The notes under the pieces were generated by a model. It saw only the letters and a list, made by a program, of their open reading frames with translations, searched no databases and was not told where the DNA came from. A stretch of 64,000 nucleotides of DNA from Clostridia bacterium (GTDB lineage: Bacteria; Bacillota; Clostridia; Christensenellales; Borkfalkiaceae): the NCBI GenBank assembly GCA_900767815.1, contig CAAGAM010000064.1, positions 1 through 64,000 on the forward strand. The letters are read 5' to 3'. Positions 15,372 through 23,381 of this stretch are shown here, in pieces. The first letter of the stretch is position 1. The number at the start of each line of letters is the position of its first letter. A program made the position numbers and the translations under genes.

Positions 15372-15710
15372 TTACTTCGGCTTATGAACGCCCGTCCACT
15401 TTTCACTCGATTCGTCCGACGAATTTATTTCCCCGCCGCTTTCGACGGTCTCGTCGTCTTTCGGCGATTCGCTTGCCGATACCGACTCGCTTTCTTTGCC
15501 TGTTTCAGACTCTTTCAAGTCGCTTTCTTCGCTTACGCCGTCGCTGCTTTCCGAATTTTCAGCGCCCGATTCCTCGCTTGTTTCGGTAACGGAAACGTTT
15601 TCGGATAAAATTTTGCTTTCCGAATTGCCGTCCGACGAATCGTCCGTAAAACATCCGACCGCCGCAAACGATAATATTAAAATCACACATAATATCGATA
15701 ATTTGCGCAT
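15372..15710 (-). CDS. Small Ser/Glu-rich lipoprotein, 112 aa
   Basis: Lipoprotein with signal and lipobox Cys20 ('LSFAAVGC') followed almost only by Ser, Glu, Asp and Gly ('SESVSASESPKDDE'), a low-complexity extracellular tail with no folded domain visible. The start was placed at ATG 15708-15710 because AGGAAG precedes it; an in-frame upstream ATG (15770) lies between the promoter -10 and this site. It is the first gene of the operon running to 4132 and follows the operator-promoter at 15775-15839. The tail resembles the linkers of the larger lipoproteins nearby. The gene could be a spacer protein or a decayed lipoprotein. Confidence 0.6.
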   Translation of the reverse strand: MRKLSILCVILILSFAAVGCFTDDSSDGNSESKILSENVSVTETSEESGAENSESSDGVSEESDLKESETGKESESVSASESPKDDETVESGGEINSSDESSEKWTGVHKPK

Positions 15711-15774
15711 ATCTTCCTGTTTTTCGTCCTCCTGGAAAGGTCGCCCTCCGTTATCCGAATACTTTTTCACAAAA

Positions 15775-15839
15775 ATTTTACCATACCGCTAATTGCAAAT
15801 CAATTGCGGTTTTTACATAAAACATTGCATTTTTATCAT
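15775..15839 (-). promoter_or_regulatory. Promoter with tandem AraC-type operator (P4)
   Basis: On the minus strand: -35 TTGATT (15798-15803), 17-base spacer, -10 TAAAAT (15775-15780). Directly upstream of the -35 lie two half sites, TTGC at 15804 and 15825 on the plus strand, each followed by a T-rich run ('TTGCGGTTTTTACAT', 'TTGCATTTTTATCAT'), 21 bp apart. The same layout occurs at 35866-35930 and 39176-39240. Confidence 0.75.
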
Positions 15840-15849
15840 TTTATGTTTT

Positions 15850-16491
15850 TTAAAATTTGTCAGAGAGATAGTTATATAACCTGTCCGCGATAAGTTTGTG
15901 ACCTTTCGCATTCGGATGAAGCCCGTCGGCGGTAAGTTCGTCGGCTTTTTGAGCCTTCGGAACGGGAAATAAGTCGCTTAAATCAAGTAAATCCACACCG
16001 TTTTTTAAGGCGACCTCCCTTATCGCTTCTCTGTACTCTTCGAGAGTGTTCGCCTCTTTCTCTTTGCAACCGTGACCGCCGCGACGATTGTTCTCGTCAA
16101 ATCTCGGCAGAGGCAGAATATAACATAATTTATCCCTGCCGAAACTTTCCGTAAGGTATTTCGTCATTATGTTCATCGCACCGTAAAACGTATACGGCGT
16201 TTCATCCCCCATATTTCCCAAAGGCGCGTCGCCGTGTCCGTAATCGTTCGTTCCGCCGAAAACAAAAGTAAAATCGGCGGTTTTATCAAGATTGTCGAGA
16301 CGTGACAAAAAGTCCTGATCGAAACTCCTGTCCTCCGACGGTTTTGTCTGTCGCGCTATTCTCGTTGCGCTTATTCCATAGTTGTTTTCAATCGCTCCGA
16401 GTTTTTTGCAGAGCAAAACCGTGTATTTATCGTCGGGCGAGGTAAGCCATGCCCCTGCCGTTATGCTATCACCTAAAAAATTTATCTTCAT
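15850..16491 (-). CDS. SGNH/GDSL-family esterase
   Basis: A 213-aa cytoplasmic SGNH hydrolase: block I 'FLGDSITAG' (nucleophile Ser9), 'FGGTNDYG' (Asn82 oxyanion) and the C-terminal 'DGLHPN' (Asp189, His192). Such enzymes remove acetyl or other acyl groups from sugars. It has no signal peptide, so it should act on imported oligosaccharides. It starts 3 bases after the CE15-like gene ends and is probably translated from the same mRNA. The pair suggests that the glycan handled by this locus carries ester groups. Confidence 0.85.
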   Translation of the reverse strand: MKINFLGDSITAGAWLTSPDDKYTVLLCKKLGAIENNYGISATRIARQTKPSEDRSFDQDFLSRLDNLDKTADFTFVFGGTNDYGHGDAPLGNMGDETPYTFYGAMNIMTKYLTESFGRDKLCYILPLPRFDENNRRGGHGCKEKEANTLEEYREAIREVALKNGVDLLDLSDLFPVPKAQKADELTADGLHPNAKGHKLIADRLYNYLSDKF

Positions 16492-16494
16492 AAG

Positions 16495-17529
16495 TTATAT
16501 CCGCCTGTCGAAAATTTCAAGTATTCTGCGCCAGTCGTCACGCGACAGATAATGTTTTCTTTCGCGGACGTAATACGTTACTTTATCGCCGTAAATTTTA
16601 CCGATTTCGGGGTCGGTTTCCTCTTTCAGCGGCTGTTCTCCGTATAGTTTCCATATTTCGGAAGCTTTTGCGGCTGAACACATTTCCGCAGGGGGATTAG
16701 CCCATAAATCTTCGACGGCAGAGCCTACGCTTAGTACCCTCGGAGCTATTAAGGACATAAGCATATACTGCTCGAACGGCATTTCCTTTTCTTTGTCCGA
16801 ATATTTTGAAAATCCCGTCGAGAACCAATGCGGAAAAACGGACGATATAACGCTTATAGGCTCGCTTTCTTTCGTTCTCATAAAAAACGCCGCCGCGCCG
16901 CACGTTCCCGAACAGTTGGAATGACAAAATTTAAACCTTTCGTCAAACGCCGCGGTAACGATTGCGGTTTTACCGAGCCGCGAATGTCCTACCACCGCAA
17001 GATTTTCCATATCCGTCTCTTCCCTCCTTCCGAGGTAGTCCGCAATACGCATCGCCGCGTATGCCCACAAAACTATTTTCCCCGCCGAACCTTTTTTTTC
17101 ACGATCGAACAACGCGGCGATACCGTTCGTAAAATCGTTATCGTCGCTCGTAACGTCGTTATAACACATATCGGCGACCGCCCAACCGTCGTCTATAACC
17201 TCTTCGGCGGGCAAATATTTATCGGGGAAACAGTTCCTGAAATTTAACAGAATTATCGTTTTGTTCTTTTTCCTTTTAGGATAGCAATACCAAAAAGGAA
17301 ACGTATACTCCCCCTCGCGAAGGTTAATCGTAAGGTTAATTTTTTCTAAAATCGACTTTCCCGCCATGGTTTCTTCGCTCGAAACTACTTCGCCAGAAAC
17401 CGCCAGAGGCTTTTCGGGGAAAAAACCGTACTCCTCGCGCTGAAAAGTCTCCATTATTTCCTCTTTTAACGCTGTAAATTCCTCAACGGCCTTACAAGCC
17501 GAAAAATTTTTGTATAAATCGATTGTCAT
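16495..17529 (-). CDS. CE15-like alpha/beta-hydrolase (glucuronoyl- or acyl-esterase-like)
   Basis: A 344-aa alpha/beta-hydrolase with the nucleophile motif 'VVGHSRLGKTA' (Ser183) used by the CE15-like esterase group, preceded by 'DRE..GSAGKIVLWAYAAMRIADYL' and ending with the catalytic His region 'KHYLSRDDW'. Family members cleave uronic-acid esters or other esters on plant and animal glycans; the exact bond here is unknown. No signal peptide, so it is intracellular. The start was put at ATG 17527-17529 because GGGAG lies at proper spacing; an upstream in-frame ATG at 17595 has none. It is divergent from the AraC-type gene across a short shared promoter region. Confidence 0.75.
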   Translation of the reverse strand: MTIDLYKNFSACKAVEEFTALKEEIMETFQREEYGFFPEKPLAVSGEVVSSEETMAGKSILEKINLTINLREGEYTFPFWYCYPKRKKNKTIILLNFRNCFPDKYLPAEEVIDDGWAVADMCYNDVTSDDNDFTNGIAALFDREKKGSAGKIVLWAYAAMRIADYLGRREETDMENLAVVGHSRLGKTAIVTAAFDERFKFCHSNCSGTCGAAAFFMRTKESEPISVISSVFPHWFSTGFSKYSDKEKEMPFEQYMLMSLIAPRVLSVGSAVEDLWANPPAEMCSAAKASEIWKLYGEQPLKEETDPEIGKIYGDKVTYYVRERKHYLSRDDWRRILEIFDRRI

Positions 17530-17589
17530 TGTTATATCTCCCGATTTAATGTCAGAAAAATAAATATTTTTAATTTTTTTTAATTTATA

Positions 17590-17618
17590 TTGCATTTTTT
17601 ACTACGTTTTGATAAAAT
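17590..17618 (+). promoter_or_regulatory. Promoter of the AraC-type gene containing one operator half site (P3)
   Basis: -35 TTGCAT (17590-17595), 17-base spacer, -10 TAAAAT (17613-17618), only 6 bases before the ATG at 17625, so the mRNA is probably leaderless. 'TTGCATTTTTTAC' at 17590 is the same half site as in the cluster's other promoters and overlaps this -35, as expected for autorepression. Confidence 0.6.
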
Positions 17619-17624
17619 GTAAAT

Positions 17625-18457
17625 ATGAAAAAACTTGCTTATCACTCAAACCCTTTAAGGTACGATTATCTACTCGATAAAAAACCGACCTCCCGAGAAA
17701 GACAAAGAGAATATTACCTTCACATGCACAACGATTACGAAATTCTCTTCTTTTTCGACGGCAACGCCGAATATTCAATCGAAGGCACAACCTACCCTTT
17801 AAAGAAAAATACTTTGCTTTTCATAAAACCGATGGAATATCACGGGTTGCACGTTTTATCCGACGTACCTTACGAACGCGCGGTTTTAAACTTTTCAAAA
17901 CAGATTTTAACCGATGAACAGATAAATATCGTAAACGGTCTCGGTTCGTATTATTACGCGACCGAAAATTCGCCGATTTACAACGTGTTCGTGATGCTGA
18001 AAGAACTCGAACCGAAGTTTAACGGCGCGGAATTCAACCGACTTAAAGAGTCGTCTTTGTCAACGGTCATATCTATCCTTAAATACGCCGAAAACAGCCC
18101 GCCGCCGGCCGAATTCCATAGGGGGGGGTAAACGACACCCTTGCGAAAATAATCGATTATATCAACGATAATCCGTCTGAGAGGCTAAACGCCGACGTCA
18201 TTTCTCAACTCTATTTTGTAAGTAAGTCGTGGCTCAATCAAGCGTTCAAAACGCAGATGCGGGTAAGCCTCAAACACTATATCAACCAGAAAAAAATCCT
18301 GTTCGCTCAGTCGAAAATTTTAGACGGAGCAAATATCAAGGACGTTGTTGACTTGTGTAATTACGAAAACTACTCAACCTTTTACAGGCAGTATATAACA
18401 TTTTTACACCATGAACCCGCTTACGATAAAGAACTTTACGCTAACTCGCAAAAATAG
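17625..18457 (+). pseudogene. AraC-family regulator, frame broken at a G8 tract
   Basis: The first frame (17625-18131, 168 aa) gives an AraC-type cupin sensor ('YLHMHNDYEILFFFDGNAEY', 'LLFIKPMEYHGL'). It stops just after eight G at 18121-18128. The next frame continues without a gap as 'VNDTLAKIIDYINDNPSERL' and the AraC double helix-turn-helix ('SKSWLNQAFK', 'NYENYSTFYRQY') to the stop at 18457. One extra G gives a normal 277-aa regulator. It lies in the middle of the glycan locus and is the best candidate for binding the TTGC-type operators of three or four promoters. Whether it is truly broken, phase-variable or a sequencing error cannot be told from one sequence. Confidence 0.8.
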
Positions 18458-18488
18458 TAACGCCATTTCGGATAAACGCCGTCGTTAC
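18457..18488. terminator. Weak hairpin between convergent genes
   Basis: GTAACG (18457-18462) pairs with CGTTAC (18483-18488) and overlaps the stop codons of the AraC-type and GH38 genes. On the minus strand TATTTTTG follows. A short, weak bidirectional terminator is possible. Confidence 0.35.
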
Positions 18489-20875
18489 ATGACTATTTCG
18501 TCATGAACGGCGGTTATTTCTTCTTTGTCGATTTTTAACGAAACGATTTCGTACGGATTAACGGAAACGACTTTGCGTAAAGCCCCTACGCGAATGTTAA
18601 TCTCTTTTTTACCCTCATACGGATTCCATAATCTCATAACGTACCCGCCGTTTTCTGATTTGAAGAAAGCCGACACGACAACGCCGTTATCCACTTCGAT
18701 ATCGCCCGCGACCGTATTGCCGCCCGTCGGGAATACGTTGACCGCATAAGGCAGCATAGCAAACAATTCGGCTTGCTCGCAAACTTCTTCCACACTGCCC
18801 GTAAACAAGCGAAGATTAAATTCATATCTTCCGCAGTCTATGCGCGGCAAATATCTGTTCTTTGGGTAAAGTTGCCTGTCGCGTATGGGATGAAAACAAT
18901 ATCCCGCTCCGCGAAGAAGCGTAAGTTCTATATAGCCGTCGCCCGCAGTTCCGCCGTAAACACAATCGTTTATGATTGCATGAACTTTACCGTCGGCGGT
19001 TTTTACTCCCACCCATTTCTGAAAGGTCATTTCACCTTTCGTCGGTTTCGCTTCAACGATATACGGCCCGTCGCCGATAATTTCACCTTTCGGCATAGGA
19101 ATTCTTGCTCGTATAAGTTCGTTTTTGCCAACAAATTCGACAGTAATTTTCACGTCTGTAAACGGCTGATTTTTATATTTCTTATATTCGATTACGGCAT
19201 TATTATCGCCGAATTTATATAACTTTTCGTAAGATCTTAAAATCTTACCTTCTTCGGTTATATGGAATGGCAAAATACCTTCCGCTTTGCAAAACTCTTC
19301 GGCTTGTTTTTTCGTCATCATTGCAAATTCTTGCGGGTTTTTACCTAAAAATTCACGTTCTTCAGAACTCATTGCCCAAGGATCGGCACTATCTTCATAA
19401 CGGAAAAGCGAAATTTCATCGGGAATATCTTCATTAAACGATTTTTCTATATCGGCGACAAAATGCGTTTTATCTTTTTTAGGCGCCTGTTCGACTTTGA
19501 CCGAAAAGCGCGTCATTCCGAAAGAATTAAGCGGCGCTTCGACTATTACGCGCTTGCGCCAATCGAGATTTAAGGTCGATCTTTCTTTTATCTGCTGACA
19601 AATAAGCTCTTCGCCGCCCAGATAAACATGGGGCTCGTACTCGAATTCTTCGCTCCAATTCTGATCGGGAAGCGAAAATTCAAACTCCACTGGCACATTG
19701 ATTTTACGGGCGACATAGTTGAACACGAAAATCGGAAACTCTCCGTCTTTAGCAACGGGGGAATTCATTGCAAGATGCAAAAACACTCGTGATTTGTAAT
19801 CGTTCAATATCCTTTTTGCCGAATAGAAAAGTTCAAGACCGTTTTCCTCGCCGTCTTTAACCACCGTTCCCGGTAAAATATCGTGAAACTCGCCGAGAAG
19901 CAGGTTTTTAAGCGCGGTTTTCATGTTCTCTGTATCGCAATCGAAACCGCAAAGCGAAGCGTAAGCAAGCATTTTTTCAACCGAAAAATACAAACTTTCC
20001 GTTTCGCGGTGGGCGCGCTTTATACGAGCCATAGACGAATAGCACCCGGGCATACACGTTACGAGCGAAGTACGCATTTCGCCTTTGACGTCTATATTGT
20101 CGTTAAACAATTTATCGGGCGAAGAATGAACGAGTTTTACACCCTCGCGCGAATAATTCGCTATATCCCGTAAATCTTTGCGCGAAGGTCCGCCGCCGTG
20201 GTTTCCGACACCCCATAAAACGTAATCTACCTCGCCGTCATCCTTATTCACAACGCCGCCCGCTTCTTCCGAACCAAGCATATTCGCTTCTTTCCAGTTG
20301 AGGTAATCGTCGATCATAGCGGTTGCTTTGCCGAGCCGCGAATTGTATGACGAAGCGATTGAAACGGTTACACTGCTCCCGTCGGGCGCAATCCAATTGA
20401 AAAATCTTGACGGACGAGGACATTGAACCCGATTCGGACGGGCGGTAATATACCCCTTGTAACCGCATTTTTTCATTATCTGAACCAAGCCGATACTGTG
20501 CCCGAACGAATCGTAATTTACCGCAACTTCGCTTTTTACGCCGAATTTTTTATAAAAATAATCCTGCCCGACTTTTATCTGCCGAACTATGCTTTCGCCC
20601 GACGGCATAAGGCAATCGGGTTGCAGATACCAGCCTCCTGCGACAACCCACTTGCCCTGCTTTACGAGTTTTTTTATTCTCTCGAACAGTTCTGGAGAGT
20701 TTATCTCTATCTGTTCGTATAAAAGAGATTCGTTGTGACAGAAAATATAATCGAATTCGTCGGCAAGGTCAGCCGCGCTCTTAAATGTAGATAACGCAGC
20801 CGATATACCCTCGTCCCAAGTCCACTGCCATATAGGATCCAAATGCGCGTTGCATATTAAATGTAAAGTTTTCAT
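18485..20875 (-). CDS. GH38 alpha-mannosidase
   Basis: A 796-aa GH38 enzyme without signal peptide, so it works on imported mannosides. The N-terminal zinc site is seen in 'CNAHLDPIWQW' (His11, Asp13) and the nucleophile in 'VNYDSFGHS' (Asp122); the later metal-binding 'GEFHDILPGT' block is also present. The C-terminal half has the beta-sandwich region of the family. It removes alpha-linked mannose from oligosaccharides by a retaining mechanism; which linkage is unknown. It is the last gene of the operon starting at 35.75 kb and follows the GH2 gene after a stem-loop. Its ribosome binding site is weak (ACGGAAAT). Confidence 0.9.
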   Translation of the reverse strand: MKTLHLICNAHLDPIWQWTWDEGISAALSTFKSAADLADEFDYIFCHNESLLYEQIEINSPELFERIKKLVKQGKWVVAGGWYLQPDCLMPSGESIVRQIKVGQDYFYKKFGVKSEVAVNYDSFGHSIGLVQIMKKCGYKGYITARPNRVQCPRPSRFFNWIAPDGSSVTVSIASSYNSRLGKATAMIDDYLNWKEANMLGSEEAGGVVNKDDGEVDYVLWGVGNHGGGPSRKDLRDIANYSREGVKLVHSSPDKLFNDNIDVKGEMRTSLVTCMPGCYSSMARIKRAHRETESLYFSVEKMLAYASLCGFDCDTENMKTALKNLLLGEFHDILPGTVVKDGEENGLELFYSAKRILNDYKSRVFLHLAMNSPVAKDGEFPIFVFNYVARKINVPVEFEFSLPDQNWSEEFEYEPHVYLGGEELICQQIKERSTLNLDWRKRVIVEAPLNSFGMTRFSVKVEQAPKKDKTHFVADIEKSFNEDIPDEISLFRYEDSADPWAMSSEEREFLGKNPQEFAMMTKKQAEEFCKAEGILPFHITEEGKILRSYEKLYKFGDNNAVIEYKKYKNQPFTDVKITVEFVGKNELIRARIPMPKGEIIGDGPYIVEAKPTKGEMTFQKWVGVKTADGKVHAIINDCVYGGTAGDGYIELTLLRGAGYCFHPIRDRQLYPKNRYLPRIDCGRYEFNLRLFTGSVEEVCEQAELFAMLPYAVNVFPTGGNTVAGDIEVDNGVVVSAFFKSENGGYVMRLWNPYEGKKEINIRVGALRKVVSVNPYEIVSLKIDKEEITAVHDEIVM

Positions 20876-20910
20876 ATTTCCGTATTATTTTATTTTCCGT
20901 ATTATTTTAT

Positions 20911-20934
20911 CGACGGGAAGTCGCCCTCCCGTCG
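20911..20934 (-). other. Intercistronic stem-loop
   Basis: Perfect 8-bp stem CGACGGGA/TCCCGTCG with an 8-base loop between the GH2 and GH38 genes, with no T tract on the minus strand. A short direct repeat (CCGTATTATTTTAT twice) lies beside it toward the GH38 start. Confidence 0.5.
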
Positions 20935-20943
20935 TCAGATCGA

Positions 20944-23358
20944 TTATTTTATAAGATATTCTCTCGATTCTTTCCAGAACGACGGGCTTTCGACCGGCGC
21001 GTCGTCAAGTTCCCAGAACTGCGTCATCATACGCTCTTTTACGGGCGCTAATGCGCATTTTTTCATATATTCCTTAAGTTCATCTGGCGAAATGCCGCTT
21101 TTCGGCGCGAAATCATCGCTTTTAATATAGTTAAGAATGAATCTTGCCATACCTTCGCTCGACGGTTCGTTTGCGTCAAGTCCTTTAAGATTAAAGCCGC
21201 ATACGAGAAGTTTTCCCGTTCCGACTTTAAGCGAGAACAGATAACCGAAGTTTCTGAGCGTTCTGTCGGGCATTATATCGGGAAGATTGAAACTCCCTTT
21301 ATAAGCGTCGAAACGATCGCGGCAACTCTTGTCCGTTCCCGATACTATAACGTCCGTTTTTACGGGAAAATCGTCGAGAATTATTTTGTCGCAGTCTTCC
21401 GAAATAACCGAATAGTTGAAGTCGTAATATTTCCCGCTCGCAAAACCGTGCTTTTTAAGGAGTTTTTCGTCGCAAAGTCCGCCGTAGTTCGTTCCCCTGT
21501 CCCAGATGACGGGTTTAAAACGATTCCAAGTCGCTTTGAAAGCGTACTTCGGGTTTTTCTGCGTTTTGTCCGCGACGTGCCTCGTCCATTCGCTGCGATA
21601 TACGAGACATACCCTTTCGCCTTGACCGAGTTTGTCGAAAGCCTTTTCTATATCGTCAGTTATCGTTACGCCGTCTTTTTCGTACGTCGTAAACTCTTTA
21701 TACGAAAGCGGTTTTCCCTTTTCGTAAGCCCATATTTTCCACTCGTTTTCGGAATACGTTTCACCGTTCGACGTAAGTTTCACGCATAACGTAAGCATCT
21801 CCGATTTTTCCACTTCGGGAATACGGGTTTTTATCTTGCATATCTCGTACAATCCCTTGTCCGCAACGTTTACGTTCGGCATTTCGCCGCTTGAACAAAC
21901 CGTTCCGTCCCCGCGTTTAAGCGTAAACGAAAAATCCGCAATTTTTTCCGCGTCCTCTCCGCAATTGGAAAAGTTTATCGGCAAAGTTATTTCGTCGCCC
22001 GAGTAGAAAAGCCTGTAACCGAGGTCGCAAAGCAAAACTCTGTCGCCGTTGAATTTCAGGAAAAATTCGGGCGTGACGTAGTTTTCGTCGTCGAAACAGT
22101 CCACCACTCCGTTAGAATTTTCATACACGTCGGTATCGGCGAATTGCAGAAAATGGAAGCCGCCCAAAAGTTTACTCGAACGCATCGCTTCGAACGCCGT
22201 TTTCCAGCATTCCGCCTGAAAATGCTTGCTCGCGAGATACATTTCGTCGTAGCAAGCCGAATAACCTTTTTCCTCGATGATTTTAAGTTCTTCGTCTATC
22301 CACCACGGGAGCGGCGTGCCGCACTCTGAAAATTTCTTTTTAAGGCCCGCAAAATCCCTGAGCGCGGTATAATGGCAGGCTTCGTGAGCCAGAAGAGGAA
22401 CGCCGAAACGCGGCGTTCTCGTCAAAGAAGAGTTCAGACCGTCCGTTTTCATCGGCTTATCCACCGAACTTCCGACAACAAGCAAATTATCGGTGTCGTC
22501 GTACATTTTCGCGTGTTTTCCGAACGGGAAATAATAACTTAAATGCTGAACGTCGATATCTATGTCGGGTCTGCCGTTTTCGCCCCAGGCGCAGGTGTCC
22601 AGAAACAATCTCGTCCCGTCGAGAGCGTCGATTTTTTCTTTTATTTCCTTAATCGTTCCGTTCGGGGCGTTTTTTATTTCGTTTCCGATACAATATACCG
22701 CAAGCGACGGGTGATTGAAGTTTTTGTTTACAACCTCTTTAAGAAATTCGTCGGGGACGATTGCCGTTCCCGTAGTGACCATTTCTTCGAGATTGTTATA
22801 TATGTCGTGCGGGGGTCGAAGTTCTATATGTACGAGCATTCCGAGTTCGTCCGCAACGTCGAAAAACGTTTCGTCCGGCACAACCGAGTGAAATCTTACC
22901 GTATTAAACCCGAATTTCTTTGCTTCGGTAATGTTTTTACGATAAAACTCCTCTTCGGAAAGATGCGCGTCGTTGGAATGTTCGTGCGCCGTCGCGCCGC
23001 GTATATACCCGCGGATAAATATCGGAACTCCGTTTAAGCAAACGTTTTTGCCGTTCGTCGAAATCGACCTGAAACCGAATTTTCCTTCCGCTTTTTCAAC
23101 TCCGTCGTCGGTCGAAATTACCGCCGAAAAGCCGTATAGAAACGGAGTGTTCGGGTTCCATAATTTTGGCGAAGAAACACGGAAATCCCCGATTGCTTCT
23201 TTGCCGTTTATCCCCATATCGACTTTAAAAGACTCGCCCGACGGAAGCCGTATCGTAAAATCTGCTTTCGTTATTCTGCTTTCGCTGTCAACGGTAACGA
23301 TTGCCGACCCGTCTGTTTCGGTCTTGATTTTTATTACGCTGTTTTTGTCGGTAATCAT
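20944..23358 (-). CDS. GH2-family glycosidase lacking the N-terminal sugar-binding domain
   Basis: An 804-aa GH2 clan-A enzyme. The acid/base lies in 'VYCIGNEIKN' (Glu227) and the probable nucleophile in 'LLAHEACHY' (Glu326). It begins within the Ig-like domain ('LWNPNTPFLYGFSAVI', 'KFGFRSI'); the usual jelly-roll domain of about 170 residues before it is missing. No room exists upstream, since the previous gene ends 23 bases before. The long C-terminal part has Ig-like and other domains. Substrate could be beta-mannoside, beta-galactoside or beta-glucuronide; neighbours favour a mannose-containing glycan. No signal peptide. Confidence 0.8.
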   Translation of the reverse strand: MITDKNSVIKIKTETDGSAIVTVDSESRITKADFTIRLPSGESFKVDMGINGKEAIGDFRVSSPKLWNPNTPFLYGFSAVISTDDGVEKAEGKFGFRSISTNGKNVCLNGVPIFIRGYIRGATAHEHSNDAHLSEEEFYRKNITEAKKFGFNTVRFHSVVPDETFFDVADELGMLVHIELRPPHDIYNNLEEMVTTGTAIVPDEFLKEVVNKNFNHPSLAVYCIGNEIKNAPNGTIKEIKEKIDALDGTRLFLDTCAWGENGRPDIDIDVQHLSYYFPFGKHAKMYDDTDNLLVVGSSVDKPMKTDGLNSSLTRTPRFGVPLLAHEACHYTALRDFAGLKKKFSECGTPLPWWIDEELKIIEEKGYSACYDEMYLASKHFQAECWKTAFEAMRSSKLLGGFHFLQFADTDVYENSNGVVDCFDDENYVTPEFFLKFNGDRVLLCDLGYRLFYSGDEITLPINFSNCGEDAEKIADFSFTLKRGDGTVCSSGEMPNVNVADKGLYEICKIKTRIPEVEKSEMLTLCVKLTSNGETYSENEWKIWAYEKGKPLSYKEFTTYEKDGVTITDDIEKAFDKLGQGERVCLVYRSEWTRHVADKTQKNPKYAFKATWNRFKPVIWDRGTNYGGLCDEKLLKKHGFASGKYYDFNYSVISEDCDKIILDDFPVKTDVIVSGTDKSCRDRFDAYKGSFNLPDIMPDRTLRNFGYLFSLKVGTGKLLVCGFNLKGLDANEPSSEGMARFILNYIKSDDFAPKSGISPDELKEYMKKCALAPVKERMMTQFWELDDAPVESPSFWKESREYLIK

Positions 23359-23381
23359 CTATAAAACAACCTTTTTTTTCT

